DNA of 30,668 nt from positions 1 to 30,668 of the IMG/VR virus record IMGVR_UViG_3300002835_000749. One strand, given 5' to 3'. Shown one piece after another: positions 6,158 through 13,432 of the stretch. A program made the translations under genes and the position numbers. Origin of the DNA: a virus. Under the pieces are notes generated by a model. It was not told the origin of the DNA, searched no databases, and saw only the letters and a list, made by a program, of their open reading frames with translations. Each line of letters opens with the position of its first letter. Positions within the stretch are counted from its first letter, which is position 1.

Positions 6158-7180
6158 ATGCTAGAGAAAGCCGAGCAAACGTATTCCGATTATCCCGAGG
6201 CGGTTAGAAATAATGCCAAAAGAGTTTTGAAATATGTTGATGAGAACGGATGGGGGCCATGTGGTACTCCGGTCGGAAAACAGAGGGCAAATCAGCTTGC
6301 AAACGGCGAACCTCTTTCGGTTGATACGATTAAAAGAATGTTTAGCTATCTTAGCAGACATGAAGTAGATTTAGAGTCTTCGTCATCTTATTCTGATGGT
6401 TGTGGGTTGTTGATGTACGATGCGTGGGGGGGTAGGGCTGCTTTGACGTGGAGCAGAAATAAATTAAAGGAATTAGAAAAGACTAGCGATATGGGTTTTG
6501 TAAAAAAAGGATTGAACCAAGGCTTTACAGATAGTGACATGAAACAAGGAATTGTTTCGGGTTATTTTGCCGTTTTCGGTAACAAAGACCTCGATGGCGA
6601 TGTTATTGAGGCAGGAGCGTTTACCAAGACTGTAATGGAGCGAGGCCCACAAGGAAAGCAGTTAATCAAGTATTTGCTAGATCACGATAAAAATAAAGTT
6701 GTAGCAAAAATCACCAATCTTTACGAAGACAATAAAGGCTTGCGTTATGAGGCTAAAATTGGTAGTCATGCTGCTGGCCAAGACTTTCAAAAGATGATTG
6801 AGAGCGAATTGATTAATCAGCATTCTTTTGGCTTCAGAACTATTAAGGAACAGTTCGACCAGCAAGCTAAAGCGAACCTAATTAAGGAGGTAATGATGTA
6901 CGAAGGCTCAGCAGTCCAATTCTTGGGTGCTAATCCTGAAACCACGTTTATTGACCTTAAAAGCGAAGCGGATGCATTTGAATATCTTGATAGACTTGAG
7001 AAGTTTGTAAAGACATCAGATGCAACCGATGAAACACTTGAAAAACTAGAAAATCAACTTAAATCACTTTTGGAATTTCTAAAGCCAGCCGAGCCTACTT
7101 TGGAGATTAAAGAAGCCGAGCCCGTAGATATAATTACAATTAACGAACTTAAAAAACAATTTGAATCATGGAAAATTTAA
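6158..7180 (+). CDS. Prohead protease, HK97 family S78, with N-terminal extra domain
   Basis: Residues 128-235 form the serine protease: the GIVSGYFAVFGNKDLDGDVI start, catalytic-type H176 in LLDHD, and S223 in HSFGFR. It cleaves the capsid delta domain and scaffold during maturation. Residues 1-105 form a separate domain, YPEAVRNNAKRVLKY...GTPVGKQRANQLANGE...MYDAWGGRAALTWSR, resembling a small domain that I recall beside or fused to phage head proteins; its role is unknown. The C-terminal 80 residues are helical and acidic and may act as scaffold. The stop overlaps the capsid start by 13 bases. Codons for WGGR contain a seven-G run. Confidence 0.92.
   Translation: MLEKAEQTYSDYPEAVRNNAKRVLKYVDENGWGPCGTPVGKQRANQLANGEPLSVDTIKRMFSYLSRHEVDLESSSSYSDGCGLLMYDAWGGRAALTWSRNKLKELEKTSDMGFVKKGLNQGFTDSDMKQGIVSGYFAVFGNKDLDGDVIEAGAFTKTVMERGPQGKQLIKYLLDHDKNKVVAKITNLYEDNKGLRYEAKIGSHAAGQDFQKMIESELINQHSFGFRTIKEQFDQQAKANLIKEVMMYEGSAVQFLGANPETTFIDLKSEADAFEYLDRLEKFVKTSDATDETLEKLENQLKSLLEFLKPAEPTLEIKEAEPVDIITINELKKQFESWKI
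6426..6437 (+). repeat. G-tract 12-mer, copy in protease gene
   Basis: GGGGGGGTAGGG occurs here in frame, encoding Gly-Gly-Arg, and again at 28105-28116 and 30577-30588 in non-coding leaders. It belongs to a set of six-to-eight-G runs on the + strand. Confidence 0.6.
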
Positions 7181-8439
7181 CAATCGATGCCGTTAAAGCG
7201 GTAATCGCAGAAGCTGGCGAGGCTCTTAAGGCTAAAGCAAGCAATGCAGAAGTGAAAGCTAATGAAGCTTTCGAAAAGGCTGAAAGCCTATTGAAGTCTT
7301 TGAATGGTGTAGTAACCAAAGAAGAGGCAGCAGAAATGCAAAAGCAACTTGATAAGTTGGACATTGCAATGCAAAAGAATGCAGTTGACAAAGAAGTAAG
7401 TGCTGAAGATTTCAAAACCGCATTTATGAAGGCTTATGAGCCAGTAAGAGCAGAAATCGAAAGATTGAAGTCTGAGCCTAATGCTCGTCTTAAGGCTCCT
7501 TTGGTATTCGAAATCAACGAGAAGGCAGTTGGAACTATTACTCTAGCTTCTACAATCGCTAACGAAGCTTCTTCTGGACAAGTAACTATTTCTGAGTTTA
7601 CTGGTGTTGTTTCTCCTATCCGTCAGCGTTTGTTGACTTACCTTGCTAATGCAAGCGTTGGAGCAATTGGAACTCAGTATGCAGTTTGGGTAGAAGAGTA
7701 CGACCAAGAAGGAACGCCAGTAATGATTGGCGAAGGTGTTGAGAAGACTCAAATCGACGTACAATACAAGGAGCAGAGAGCTAAGGTTGAGAAAATCGGT
7801 GTACACATGAAGGTTTCTATGGAAATGTTGGAAGATGCCGCTTACTTGGCTTCTTACATCCAATCCAATGGAGTTAAGCGTGTTGAGACTGTAATTGAAA
7901 ACCAATTGTTTACTGGTAACGGTACTTCTCCTCAGCTTGCTGGTTTGCTTTCTAAGTCTACCACTTTCACTGGTTCTACAATGGCTGGTAAAGTTGAGGC
8001 TGCTACTAACTGGGATGTTATCCACGGAATCATCGCTCAAGTAAGAGCTGCAAACGGAACCGCTACTGGCGTATTCGTTGAGACTGGACAATATCACGTT
8101 ATGCTTTCTGAGAAGGATGCAGACAAGCAGTATATCTTGCCAGCTGGCGTTACTTTCAACGCACAAGGCGGAATCAATGCTTGGGGAGTTCAAATCATCC
8201 CAACTAACGCTTTGACTGGAACTGCTGCTGATTTCGTAGGTGGTGACCTTTCTGTTATCAATGTACGTTTGAGAAGCGGTTTGCAAGTAGCAATCGGAGA
8301 GTCTGGCGATGACTTCATCGACAACTTGAAGACTGTAAGAATCGAGCAGCGTTTGGTGCAGTTTATCTCTGCTAACGATACTCCAGTATTGGTTAAGGGT
8401 GTATTCTCAACTGCTAAGGCTCTTCTTGAGACTACCTAA
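7168..8439 (+). CDS. Major capsid protein, HK97 fold
   Basis: The 423-residue protein starts with about 100 residues of K/E/A-rich coiled coil (residues 5-105), equivalent to the delta domain that acts as a scaffold and is removed by the upstream protease. The capsid domain follows: SPIRQRLLTYLANASVGAIG, the E-loop-like YAVWVEEYDQEGTPVMIGEG, the spine-helix region KVSMEMLEDAAYLASYIQSN, and QLFTGNGTSPQLAGLL, a hallmark of the HK97 family. Codon use is the most G/C-ending in the window, with repeated optimal codons, as expected for a highly expressed gene. A strong terminator follows at 8473. Confidence 0.95.
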   Translation: MENLTIDAVKAVIAEAGEALKAKASNAEVKANEAFEKAESLLKSLNGVVTKEEAAEMQKQLDKLDIAMQKNAVDKEVSAEDFKTAFMKAYEPVRAEIERLKSEPNARLKAPLVFEINEKAVGTITLASTIANEASSGQVTISEFTGVVSPIRQRLLTYLANASVGAIGTQYAVWVEEYDQEGTPVMIGEGVEKTQIDVQYKEQRAKVEKIGVHMKVSMEMLEDAAYLASYIQSNGVKRVETVIENQLFTGNGTSPQLAGLLSKSTTFTGSTMAGKVEAATNWDVIHGIIAQVRAANGTATGVFVETGQYHVMLSEKDADKQYILPAGVTFNAQGGINAWGVQIIPTNALTGTAADFVGGDLSVINVRLRSGLQVAIGESGDDFIDNLKTVRIEQRLVQFISANDTPVLVKGVFSTAKALLETT

Positions 8440-8472
8440 TATTTAGTTTGTGTTTTGTGTTTAGTGTTAAAA

Positions 8473-8499
8473 GGGCGGGAAAATTTCCCGCCTTTTTTT
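8473..8499 (+). terminator. Intrinsic terminator after capsid gene
   Basis: GGCGGGAAA, a one-base centre and TTTCCCGCC form a near-perfect hairpin followed by seven T. It ends the protease-capsid transcript 34 bases after the capsid stop. Confidence 0.9.
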
Positions 8500-8545
8500 G
8501 TTTAACGAGTTCAAAATCATTTACTTTAAAAATAAATTATAAGAT

Positions 8546-8722
8546 ATGGCAACATTTACGATGTGTAAGCCTCAAAGATGCAAGCTGAAACTAACTTGCG
8601 AGCGATACACAGCAAAGCCTAGCGAGGCACAAATTTACTTTGAGAATGAGCCAAGCAATCCTGATGGTACTGCTTGTGAAGTGTATTTTAAGAAAAATTG
8701 TAAGCCTTGCGGCGAAATCTAA
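8546..8722 (+). CDS. Cysteine-rich mini-protein, 58 aa (paralogue of 24350-24550)
   Basis: The 58-residue product has six cysteines: C7, C12, C18, C44, C52 and C55. The pattern TMC-x4-C-x5-C-x-R-Y-TAKPSE, then YF, P, DG, C, VY, closely matches the protein encoded at 24350-24550, so the two are paralogues. The spacing suggests a zinc knuckle or disulphide-stapled fold; metal binding is inferred. It is the first gene after the capsid terminator. The extra C-terminal pair C52-x2-C55 is absent from the other copy. Function unknown. Confidence 0.75.
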   Translation: MATFTMCKPQRCKLKLTCERYTAKPSEAQIYFENEPSNPDGTACEVYFKKNCKPCGEI

Positions 8723-8732
8723 AAACCAAAAT

Positions 8733-9266
8733 ATGAATATTAGCGAAGACGATTTCCTAAAAGCGGAAATTCAGAATTTTAATTTAACATTTGACAATCC
8801 CGACTTTGTAGCGTTGGCTCAAGAGGTTGCAGATTATTGCCAAAAGTTTAAACCAGAAAGCGTTTTAGACTTTGGATGTGGAACTGGAGTTTACTCTGAG
8901 GTGCTGAGACAAAATGGTTTTGACATAACGGCCCAAGACATTTTCAAATCTCATAGAGATTATTGCAAAGAAAATTACCCAAAGTTAAAGGTATTGCAAA
9001 AGCCAAAGAAATCAGATTTGATGTTATGGATCGAAGTGGCCGAACACATGACTGATGACGAAATATCAAAGGCTTTAAATGCGGTTTCACCAAATATTAT
9101 TCTTTTCTCTTCTACTCCTGAAACGACAGATTTTGACGCTGATTGGGGACACATCAATATTAAGCAAGAGAAAGAATGGATTGCGATGTTTAAAGCATTC
9201 GGATATAAATTAATTGAGAAGCCAAAAACACCAACACAATGGGCACTCACGTTCCAAAAAATCTAA
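8733..9266 (+). CDS. Class I SAM-dependent methyltransferase
   Basis: The 177-residue protein has SAM-binding motif I VLDFGCGTG (residues 44-52) after a helical N-terminus, motif II in DITAQDIF, and SDLMLWIEVAEHM as the motif IV equivalent, in the layout of small UbiE/Methyltransf-type enzymes. A longer frame extends upstream to 8640 but overlaps the cysteine-rich gene; the ATG at 8733, ten bases after that stop, is preferred. It is followed by two glycosyltransferase-like genes and overlaps the first by 28 bases, so it probably methylates a sugar or glycan intermediate, though DNA or protein targets cannot be excluded. Confidence 0.82.
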   Translation: MNISEDDFLKAEIQNFNLTFDNPDFVALAQEVADYCQKFKPESVLDFGCGTGVYSEVLRQNGFDITAQDIFKSHRDYCKENYPKLKVLQKPKKSDLMLWIEVAEHMTDDEISKALNAVSPNIILFSSTPETTDFDADWGHINIKQEKEWIAMFKAFGYKLIEKPKTPTQWALTFQKI

Positions 9267-9880
9267 TCTACTTCATTTATTACGGAGGAAAGATTACGCA
9301 TTACCACAGGCTTAATTTAAGGCTATTAAACAAGTACTGGAGCGTGTTTAATGGTAAAAAGGTAGTCAAGGTTGCAATTGATGGTAAAGCCTTCCTAGAG
9401 CCTTTAAAATCGCTTCTACCGAGCGACTGTGAGTTTGAGATTGTAGAGAATAATCCTAGACTAGGTGAGTCGGTTCATTTTATAGACTCCATCAACAAAG
9501 TAAAGGATGGGATTACGTTTTACGCTCATTGTAAAGGCGTTTCTCGGCCTGTCTGGAGTGGATTGGATATTTGGATTGAGCAATTATACAAAGGTAACTT
9601 GGATAATATTCCAGACCTTTCTGAGAAGCTATTTTCTGGGGTATGCGGCAAGCTTTTGCCATGCCCTCCTTATGTTCCTCAAGAGTTTCATTACTCTGGG
9701 TCGTTCTACTGGTTTAATACTGAGAAAGTAAAACTAAGAATAAAGGATTACGAAATGAATCGATATTTAACCGAAAGATTTCCAGCAATTATTGCCACTA
9801 AAAGCCAGTGTAATTTTGCTTACCCATTTTCAGAAAAGAATTTAAACTTTTACGAGGAGAGAACGTGGATCAACCTTTAA
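9239..9880 (+). CDS. Putative glycosyltransferase-like protein, 213 aa
   Basis: The product begins with a beta-strand (NLIYFIYYGG) and carries VENNPRLGESVHFIDSI, TFYAHCKGVSR and HYSGSFYWFNTEKVK. This layout resembles capsular/rhamnan-type glycosyltransferases, in which a neighbouring-glycan lookup (YAHCKG) precedes a membrane-distal acceptor segment. I cannot see a classical DxD, so the call rests on pattern memory and on the neighbouring methyltransferase and second glycosyltransferase. The ATG at 9239 overlaps the upstream gene; the downstream gene overlaps its end by 16 bases. The three form a translationally coupled cassette. Confidence 0.6.
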   Translation: MGTHVPKNLIYFIYYGGKITHYHRLNLRLLNKYWSVFNGKKVVKVAIDGKAFLEPLKSLLPSDCEFEIVENNPRLGESVHFIDSINKVKDGITFYAHCKGVSRPVWSGLDIWIEQLYKGNLDNIPDLSEKLFSGVCGKLLPCPPYVPQEFHYSGSFYWFNTEKVKLRIKDYEMNRYLTERFPAIIATKSQCNFAYPFSEKNLNFYEERTWINL

Positions 9881-10419
9881 AGATATTTTATTCAAACCCG
9901 TTTGACTTAGATAAAAATATAGGTAAAGCCTACAACGAATACTTGGCTAGTCTAAATGCAAACGATGATGATTGGGTAGTAATGCAAGACGGAGACATTC
10001 TCTATCTGACTCCAGATTGGGGCAAAAGAATACATGATGCTTTGTCTTTAGATGGAGACAAATTTGGCTTGGTTGGCTGTTACACCAATCGGCTAAGGTC
10101 AAAGCACCAATTGCATGGAAAAGCGTTTAGCAGCGATTTAAACATAAGAAATCATTACAACATCGCCATGTCATATGAGGGGGGTGGGATAGAAGAAATT
10201 AAGGAATACATTGCCGGATTCTTTATGGCATTTCAGTACAAGACTTGGAAGAAAATTAAGTTTACAGAAAATAGCTTAGCTTTTGATTCTCTGTTTTCGA
10301 TGCGAGTTAAAGAGCTTGGCTTAAAGATTGGTTTAATCCGTTCACTTTATGTTTTTCATTCTTATAGACCTTGGACTGATTTCGAGCCTTGGAATGAGAA
10401 AAAACATTTAATGAAATAA
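9865..10419 (+). CDS. Glycosyltransferase family 2-like protein, 184 aa
   Basis: The protein starts from GTG 9865 (DQPLKIFYSNPFDLDKNIG), which fits the N-terminus expected for the family. NDDDWVVMQDGDILYLTPDWG includes the DGD motif that normally binds the metal and nucleotide-sugar. IAGFFMAFQYKTW and the late FDSLFSMRVKELG...VFHSYR complete a compact GT-A-like core. There is no membrane anchor, so it is likely cytoplasmic. It overlaps the upstream gene by 16 bases. Its position next to capsid and connector genes suggests decoration of virion or host surface sugars; the substrate is unknown. Confidence 0.75.
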   Translation: MDQPLKIFYSNPFDLDKNIGKAYNEYLASLNANDDDWVVMQDGDILYLTPDWGKRIHDALSLDGDKFGLVGCYTNRLRSKHQLHGKAFSSDLNIRNHYNIAMSYEGGGIEEIKEYIAGFFMAFQYKTWKKIKFTENSLAFDSLFSMRVKELGLKIGLIRSLYVFHSYRPWTDFEPWNEKKHLMK

Positions 10420-10430
10420 ATAGTATCTTT

Positions 10431-10571
10431 ATGATAAAATTATTAGTTGACCTAGCACCATTTCATAAAGACGAAGTAATAAGCGTAGGCAAGACTTACG
10501 ACACTTACCTAGTTAACAAAGGGTTAGCAATTTGGGTCAAAATGGACAAACAAGAAATAAAAACGAAATGA
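10431..10571 (+). CDS. Hypothetical small protein, 46 aa
   Basis: The 46-residue product MIKLLVDLAPFHKDE...TYLVNKGLAIWVK...EIKTK has a beta-strand start and a short C-terminal strand (GLAIWVK). It resembles small phage proteins that I recall between capsid and connector genes, where the LVNKGLA segment recurs. The stop TGA overlaps the ATG of the connector gene (10568-10571, ATGA), showing translational coupling. It may be a small head accessory or decoration protein; that is inference from location. Confidence 0.65.
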   Translation: MIKLLVDLAPFHKDEVISVGKTYDTYLVNKGLAIWVKMDKQEIKTK

Positions 10572-11035
10572 GCGTAGTAAGACCCCTCGACATTAGATAT
10601 TCCTTTTCGGTTGCTACTGAGCCAATTACTTTGGCAGAAGCTAAGGCATGGATGCAAATAGATTTCTCAGATTGGGATACACTAATCACTAACGAACTTA
10701 TTCCAGCGGCTAGAAACGAAAGTGAGAAGGCAAGCGGAATGCTTTACGTAGAAAGAAATGTGGTTGTAACAAATAATAAAACTGGACAAAGAATTTATCC
10801 AATTGGCCCTTGGGTGGCGGATGTGACAACTGACGAAACAGAAGTAGAAAATTACACCTATACTGCTGGATTTAATAACTCAAATCCTTTGCCTCAAGAC
10901 CTTCATGTAGCTATGCTAAAAAGGATTGCAACTGATTTTGCATTTAGACAAAACATGATTAGCGTTCAGGAGCAATATGCACAAAAGGCTAGTATTTCAA
11001 CAGAGTTAAAATATAGAGCAGACTTATTCGTATGA
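10568..11035 (+). CDS. Head-tail connector protein, HK97 gp6-like
   Basis: The 155-residue protein contains PITLAEAKAWMQIDFSDWDTLITNELIPAARNESEKASG, the helical signature of gp6/gp15-type connector proteins that form a ring below the portal. A TTG could extend the frame to 10532, but the ATG at 10568 overlapping the upstream stop is far more likely. The gene precedes head closure and tail completion genes in canonical order, and its stop overlaps the next start (11032). Confidence 0.85.
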   Translation: MSVVRPLDIRYSFSVATEPITLAEAKAWMQIDFSDWDTLITNELIPAARNESEKASGMLYVERNVVVTNNKTGQRIYPIGPWVADVTTDETEVENYTYTAGFNNSNPLPQDLHVAMLKRIATDFAFRQNMISVQEQYAQKASISTELKYRADLFV

Positions 11036-11358
11036 TAAATTTTGGCAAGTATGATCAAAAGGTTGAGTTTATAACTTTTTCGCCTGTAACAGACGGAGCT
11101 GGCGGAACAATTATAAGTCAATCAACTTCTTTGTCTACGTTTGCATCTGTAAATCAAACAAACGGTGGAAACGCTTTGGAGGCTGGGGAAATGGTTTTGC
11201 CAAATACTTATACAATTGCAATTCAACATCGAGTTTCTTTTGTTCCTAGCGAAAATTATCAGGTATATTATCGTAACCGCTATTACAAAATAATTGGCGT
11301 TCAATTAGATGACCAACGGCAGCACAAAGAGTACATAATTAAAATGGTTGGAGTATGA
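11032..11358 (+). CDS. Head closure / head-tail adaptor, SPP1 gp16-like
   Basis: The 108-residue, beta-rich protein starts MINFGKYDQKVEFI and shows the strands and loops of the phage head-tail joining family: EFITF..VTDGAGGTI, then a conserved W/F-A-S-V-N segment (STFASVNQ), HRVSF, NYQVYYRNRYYKIIGV, and a C-terminal EYIIKMVGV. It would form the ring between connector and tail. It overlaps both neighbours by four bases, indicating tight coupling. Confidence 0.85.
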   Translation: MINFGKYDQKVEFITFSPVTDGAGGTIISQSTSLSTFASVNQTNGGNALEAGEMVLPNTYTIAIQHRVSFVPSENYQVYYRNRYYKIIGVQLDDQRQHKEYIIKMVGV

Positions 11359-11834
11359 GCGTAAAGATAAAAGGATTGGACGCTGCTTTAAAGGACTTAG
11401 ACAAGCAAGAGCAGATTGTAATTGATGCCGTAAAAGATATTTTGTCAAGTACGGCAACAGATATTGAAATTGAGGCAATTAGAAATGCACCAAATTCATA
11501 TCAAATTGGAGATGCAACAATTAATTTAAGTTTTATTAAGCAAAAAATTGATAAAAAAGTTTTTGAAAATGGATTACTTTGGAATGTTGGTTTAAGCGTT
11601 CCAACAACTGGTGAACAATGGGAGGCTTGGATGGAATTTGGCACAGGATTAAGTGCAAGAGAGATTTTATCAAATCCACAATATTCTCAAGAGGTTCGAA
11701 CTATTGCTAGGACGTATTATAGAAATGGTAAAGGTCGTATAATTGGGCAGCCTTATTTAATGCCAGCTTTCTTTAGAAATACAGCAAACTTGGTTCAAGA
11801 AATCGAAAACGAAATAAATAAGGATTTAAAATGA
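11355..11834 (+). CDS. HK97 gp10-like neck / tail component
   Basis: The 159-residue protein has the N-terminal KIKGLDAALKDLDKQEQIVIDAVKDILSS helix and the WEAWMEFGTG segment typical of the HK97 gp10 family, with the C-terminal IIGQPYLMPAFFRNTANLV matching the family's P-F-L-xPA motif. It joins the head to the tail tube. The start overlaps the upstream stop by four bases (ATGA), and its own stop overlaps the next gene. Confidence 0.87.
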   Translation: MSVKIKGLDAALKDLDKQEQIVIDAVKDILSSTATDIEIEAIRNAPNSYQIGDATINLSFIKQKIDKKVFENGLLWNVGLSVPTTGEQWEAWMEFGTGLSAREILSNPQYSQEVRTIARTYYRNGKGRIIGQPYLMPAFFRNTANLVQEIENEINKDLK

Positions 11835-12280
11835 GAGAAATAGCCACCGACATACGAATTGCCGTAATTAATGCAATCACGCCTCTGACTCTAAGCGGAG
11901 TTACTATTCCAATTTACGATACGGAATTACCGCCAACAATTAATCCAGCTAATTATGTTAATTCAGCTGCTTTTGTTCTTATAACAGACCAAAACGAAGC
12001 AGAAACAACAAACAATGATTGTTCGATTAGACAAAACGCAACCATTCAAATTAATATCGTTACCAAGTTTCCACAAGGTAGCGGAGGCAAGAAATTATCG
12101 GAAAATATTTCAAATGCTATTCAACAAAAAATGACTTTGGATTATTTAACATTACCAGACGATTTGCAAGTAATAAACATTAGAAAGAACTTTAGCAGAA
12201 CTCAAATTGAGCAAGGAAGTAGCCAAATAGCTTACCAAAAAATATTATCCTACACATTGGATATTTTCTTCGTGTCTTGA
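11831..12280 (+). CDS. Tail completion/terminator protein, gp17/DUF3168-like
   Basis: The 149-residue alpha/beta protein begins with a helix (MREIATDIRIAVINAIT), then VTIPIYDTELPP, FVLITDQNEAET, ATIQINIVTKF and a C-terminal QKILSYTLDIFFV. This resembles tail terminator proteins that cap the tube, and the gene lies directly before the tail tube gene. The family call is from secondary-structure pattern and order rather than a sharp motif. It ends 16 bases before the late promoter copy 3 -7 element. Confidence 0.75.
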   Translation: MREIATDIRIAVINAITPLTLSGVTIPIYDTELPPTINPANYVNSAAFVLITDQNEAETTNNDCSIRQNATIQINIVTKFPQGSGGKKLSENISNAIQQKMTLDYLTLPDDLQVINIRKNFSRTQIEQGSSQIAYQKILSYTLDIFFVS

Positions 12281-12320
12281 TAATTAAAATTTTATGTATA
12301 TTTGTTAAAACGAATAAGCA
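12277..12320 (+). promoter_or_regulatory. Late promoter-leader cassette, copy 3
   Basis: TATATTTG at 12297-12304 is the -7 element, with TTG at 12277-12279 as a possible -33 box (17 bases apart). The 16-base leader TTAAAACGAATAAGCA before ATG 12321 matches copies 1 and 2. It overlaps the stop codon of the upstream gene and gives the abundant tail tube protein its own transcript. Confidence 0.8.
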
Positions 12321-12737
12321 ATGGCAACATATCAATTAGGCAATTTCTTTACTTTCGAGTGGAACTCTCTTCCTGTCGTTTGTAAAACTTCCGCTTCAGT
12401 TTCCATCTCCAACGAATCTGTAACCGTTAGAAACGATTGCACCGGAGACTATGGAGTTAGACTTGAAGGCGGAGACAAATCAGGTTCTTTCTCTTTCTCA
12501 GGAGACCTAGATTTTGCATCTACTGGAGTATCTAACCTTTCAGCTTTTGACTTGATGGAAGACATCGGAAAAGTATTTGAATTGGTTTTTGGAGGTACTG
12601 ACTCAGGAGATAAAATCATTACAGTTGATGCTCAGTTAAACTCAATTGAAATTACCGCTGAAAGAAACTCTCAAGTTTCATTCTCAGGAACTTTCGACTT
12701 TGCTGGCGCTCCTGTTATTAGCGTAATACCAACCTAA
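12321..12737 (+). CDS. Major tail tube protein
   Basis: The 138-residue protein is nearly all beta-strand: FTFEWNSLPV, ASVSISNESVTVRNDC, GDKSGSFSFSGDLDFAS, and a C-terminal QVSFSGTFDFAGAPV. Such tube proteins polymerise as hexamers around the tape measure. The dedicated late promoter in front and the tail chaperone genes behind support the call. High use of strong codons points to high expression. Confidence 0.87.
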   Translation: MATYQLGNFFTFEWNSLPVVCKTSASVSISNESVTVRNDCTGDYGVRLEGGDKSGSFSFSGDLDFASTGVSNLSAFDLMEDIGKVFELVFGGTDSGDKIITVDAQLNSIEITAERNSQVSFSGTFDFAGAPVISVIPT

Positions 12738-12746
12738 ACAAAATAT

Positions 12747-13073
12747 ATGGCTAAGTACCATTCAGCTCCTTTTAAAGAAGGAGAGATTTTCTTTTACCCA
12801 AATCTTGGGTCTTTGGCAAACTTTGAAGATTCTACAGGACTAGGAATTGGAGAAGCTTTTACAGGAAGTTCAATACCTAAGCTAGATTACATTTACGCTT
12901 TACTACATGAATGCCACAAAGTTGCTTGCTTGCGTAAGTCAACAAATTCAGTAAGCTTAGACGAGTTAAAAGTTTGGATTGAGGGCAAGGATGTAATGAA
13001 ATTGTTTAACAATGTTTTATCCGACTTACTTTTAGAGTTAGGCGTTGGCGAAAGCCAAGAAAAAAAAACATAA
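12747..13073 (+). CDS. Tail assembly chaperone, gpG-like
   Basis: The 108-residue protein lies between the tail tube and tape measure genes, in the position of lambda gpG. It is mostly helical (PKLDYIYALLHECHKVACLRK, SLDELKVWIEGKDVMKLFNNVLSDLLLEL). It ends with SQEKKT encoded over a run of nine A that provides a -1 slippery site, so most ribosomes stop at TAA 13071 while some continue into the GT extension. It keeps the tape measure protein soluble during tail assembly. Confidence 0.85.
   Translation: MAKYHSAPFKEGEIFFYPNLGSLANFEDSTGLGIGEAFTGSSIPKLDYIYALLHECHKVACLRKSTNSVSLDELKVWIEGKDVMKLFNNVLSDLLLELGVGESQEKKT
13060..13068 (+). promoter_or_regulatory. Programmed -1 frameshift slippery site
   Basis: Nine A in a row include A-AAA-AAA in the zero frame (13061-13067). 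A -1 slip places the ribosome in the open frame running to 13432. This is the classical G/GT tail chaperone arrangement. Confidence 0.85.
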
Positions 13074-13432
13074 GTGAAGACGAAAGCGAGGATTATTCAG
13101 CTCGCGAAAATTTAATGCTGCTCGTAGGTAGGACAAAACTCCCTTATGAGCAGCTTTTTTGTTTAAGTAGGAAAGAGTTAAAGGCATTGATAAAAGGACA
13201 CGAGATTGACCAAAAAGACATGGTTGAGGCAATGAGAACTCATGCAATAATAGGATTACAACCACATTTAAAGAAAGGAGCTAATTTAGACCCTTTAAAA
13301 CTTTGGCCATTGCCTTGGGATAACTTTGGCAAGCCATTGGAGACAACACCGCAAGACTTTGCTAAAGCAAAGAAATTGTTGGAAATTGCAAGTAAACTAG
13401 AAAGAAATGGCAAATCCAAGAATAGACGTTGA
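13067..13432 (+). CDS. Tail chaperone GT extension (T domain, -1 frame)
   Basis: After a -1 slip at 13061-13067 translation continues as NISEDESEDYSARENLMLLV...LPYEQLFCLSRKELKALIKG, to a stop at 13430-13432. The frame has an internal ATG at 13115, but no leader or independent promoter, and the region from 13067 to 13115 is open in this frame, so it should be read as a fusion with gpG (about 228 residues in total). The T domain normally recruits the tail tube subunit to the G domain and tape measure. Its end overlaps the tape measure start by 26 bases. Confidence 0.82.
   Translation, partial: NISEDESEDYSARENLMLLVGRTKLPYEQLFCLSRKELKALIKGHEIDQKDMVEAMRTHAIIGLQPHLKKGANLDPLKLWPLPWDNFGKPLETTPQDFAKAKKLLEIASKLERNGKSKNRR

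Noticed and set aside
7543-8286. 247-codon frame antisense to the capsid gene
   Set aside because: It is rich in serine and lies fully inside the capsid gene. The strong third-position bias of that gene avoids stops on the other strand. No leader, promoter or known motif was seen.
8640-8732. Longer N-terminus for the methyltransferase
   Set aside because: It would lie inside the cysteine-rich gene, which is confirmed by its paralogue at 24350.
10424-10431. TATCTTTA as a promoter before the 46-aa gene
   Set aside because: It misses the final G of TAnnTTTG and touches the start codon, leaving no room for a leader.
10532-10567. TTG start giving a longer connector protein
   Set aside because: The extension overlaps the upstream gene in another frame, while the ATG at 10568 overlaps the stop as ATGA and gives the usual N-terminus.
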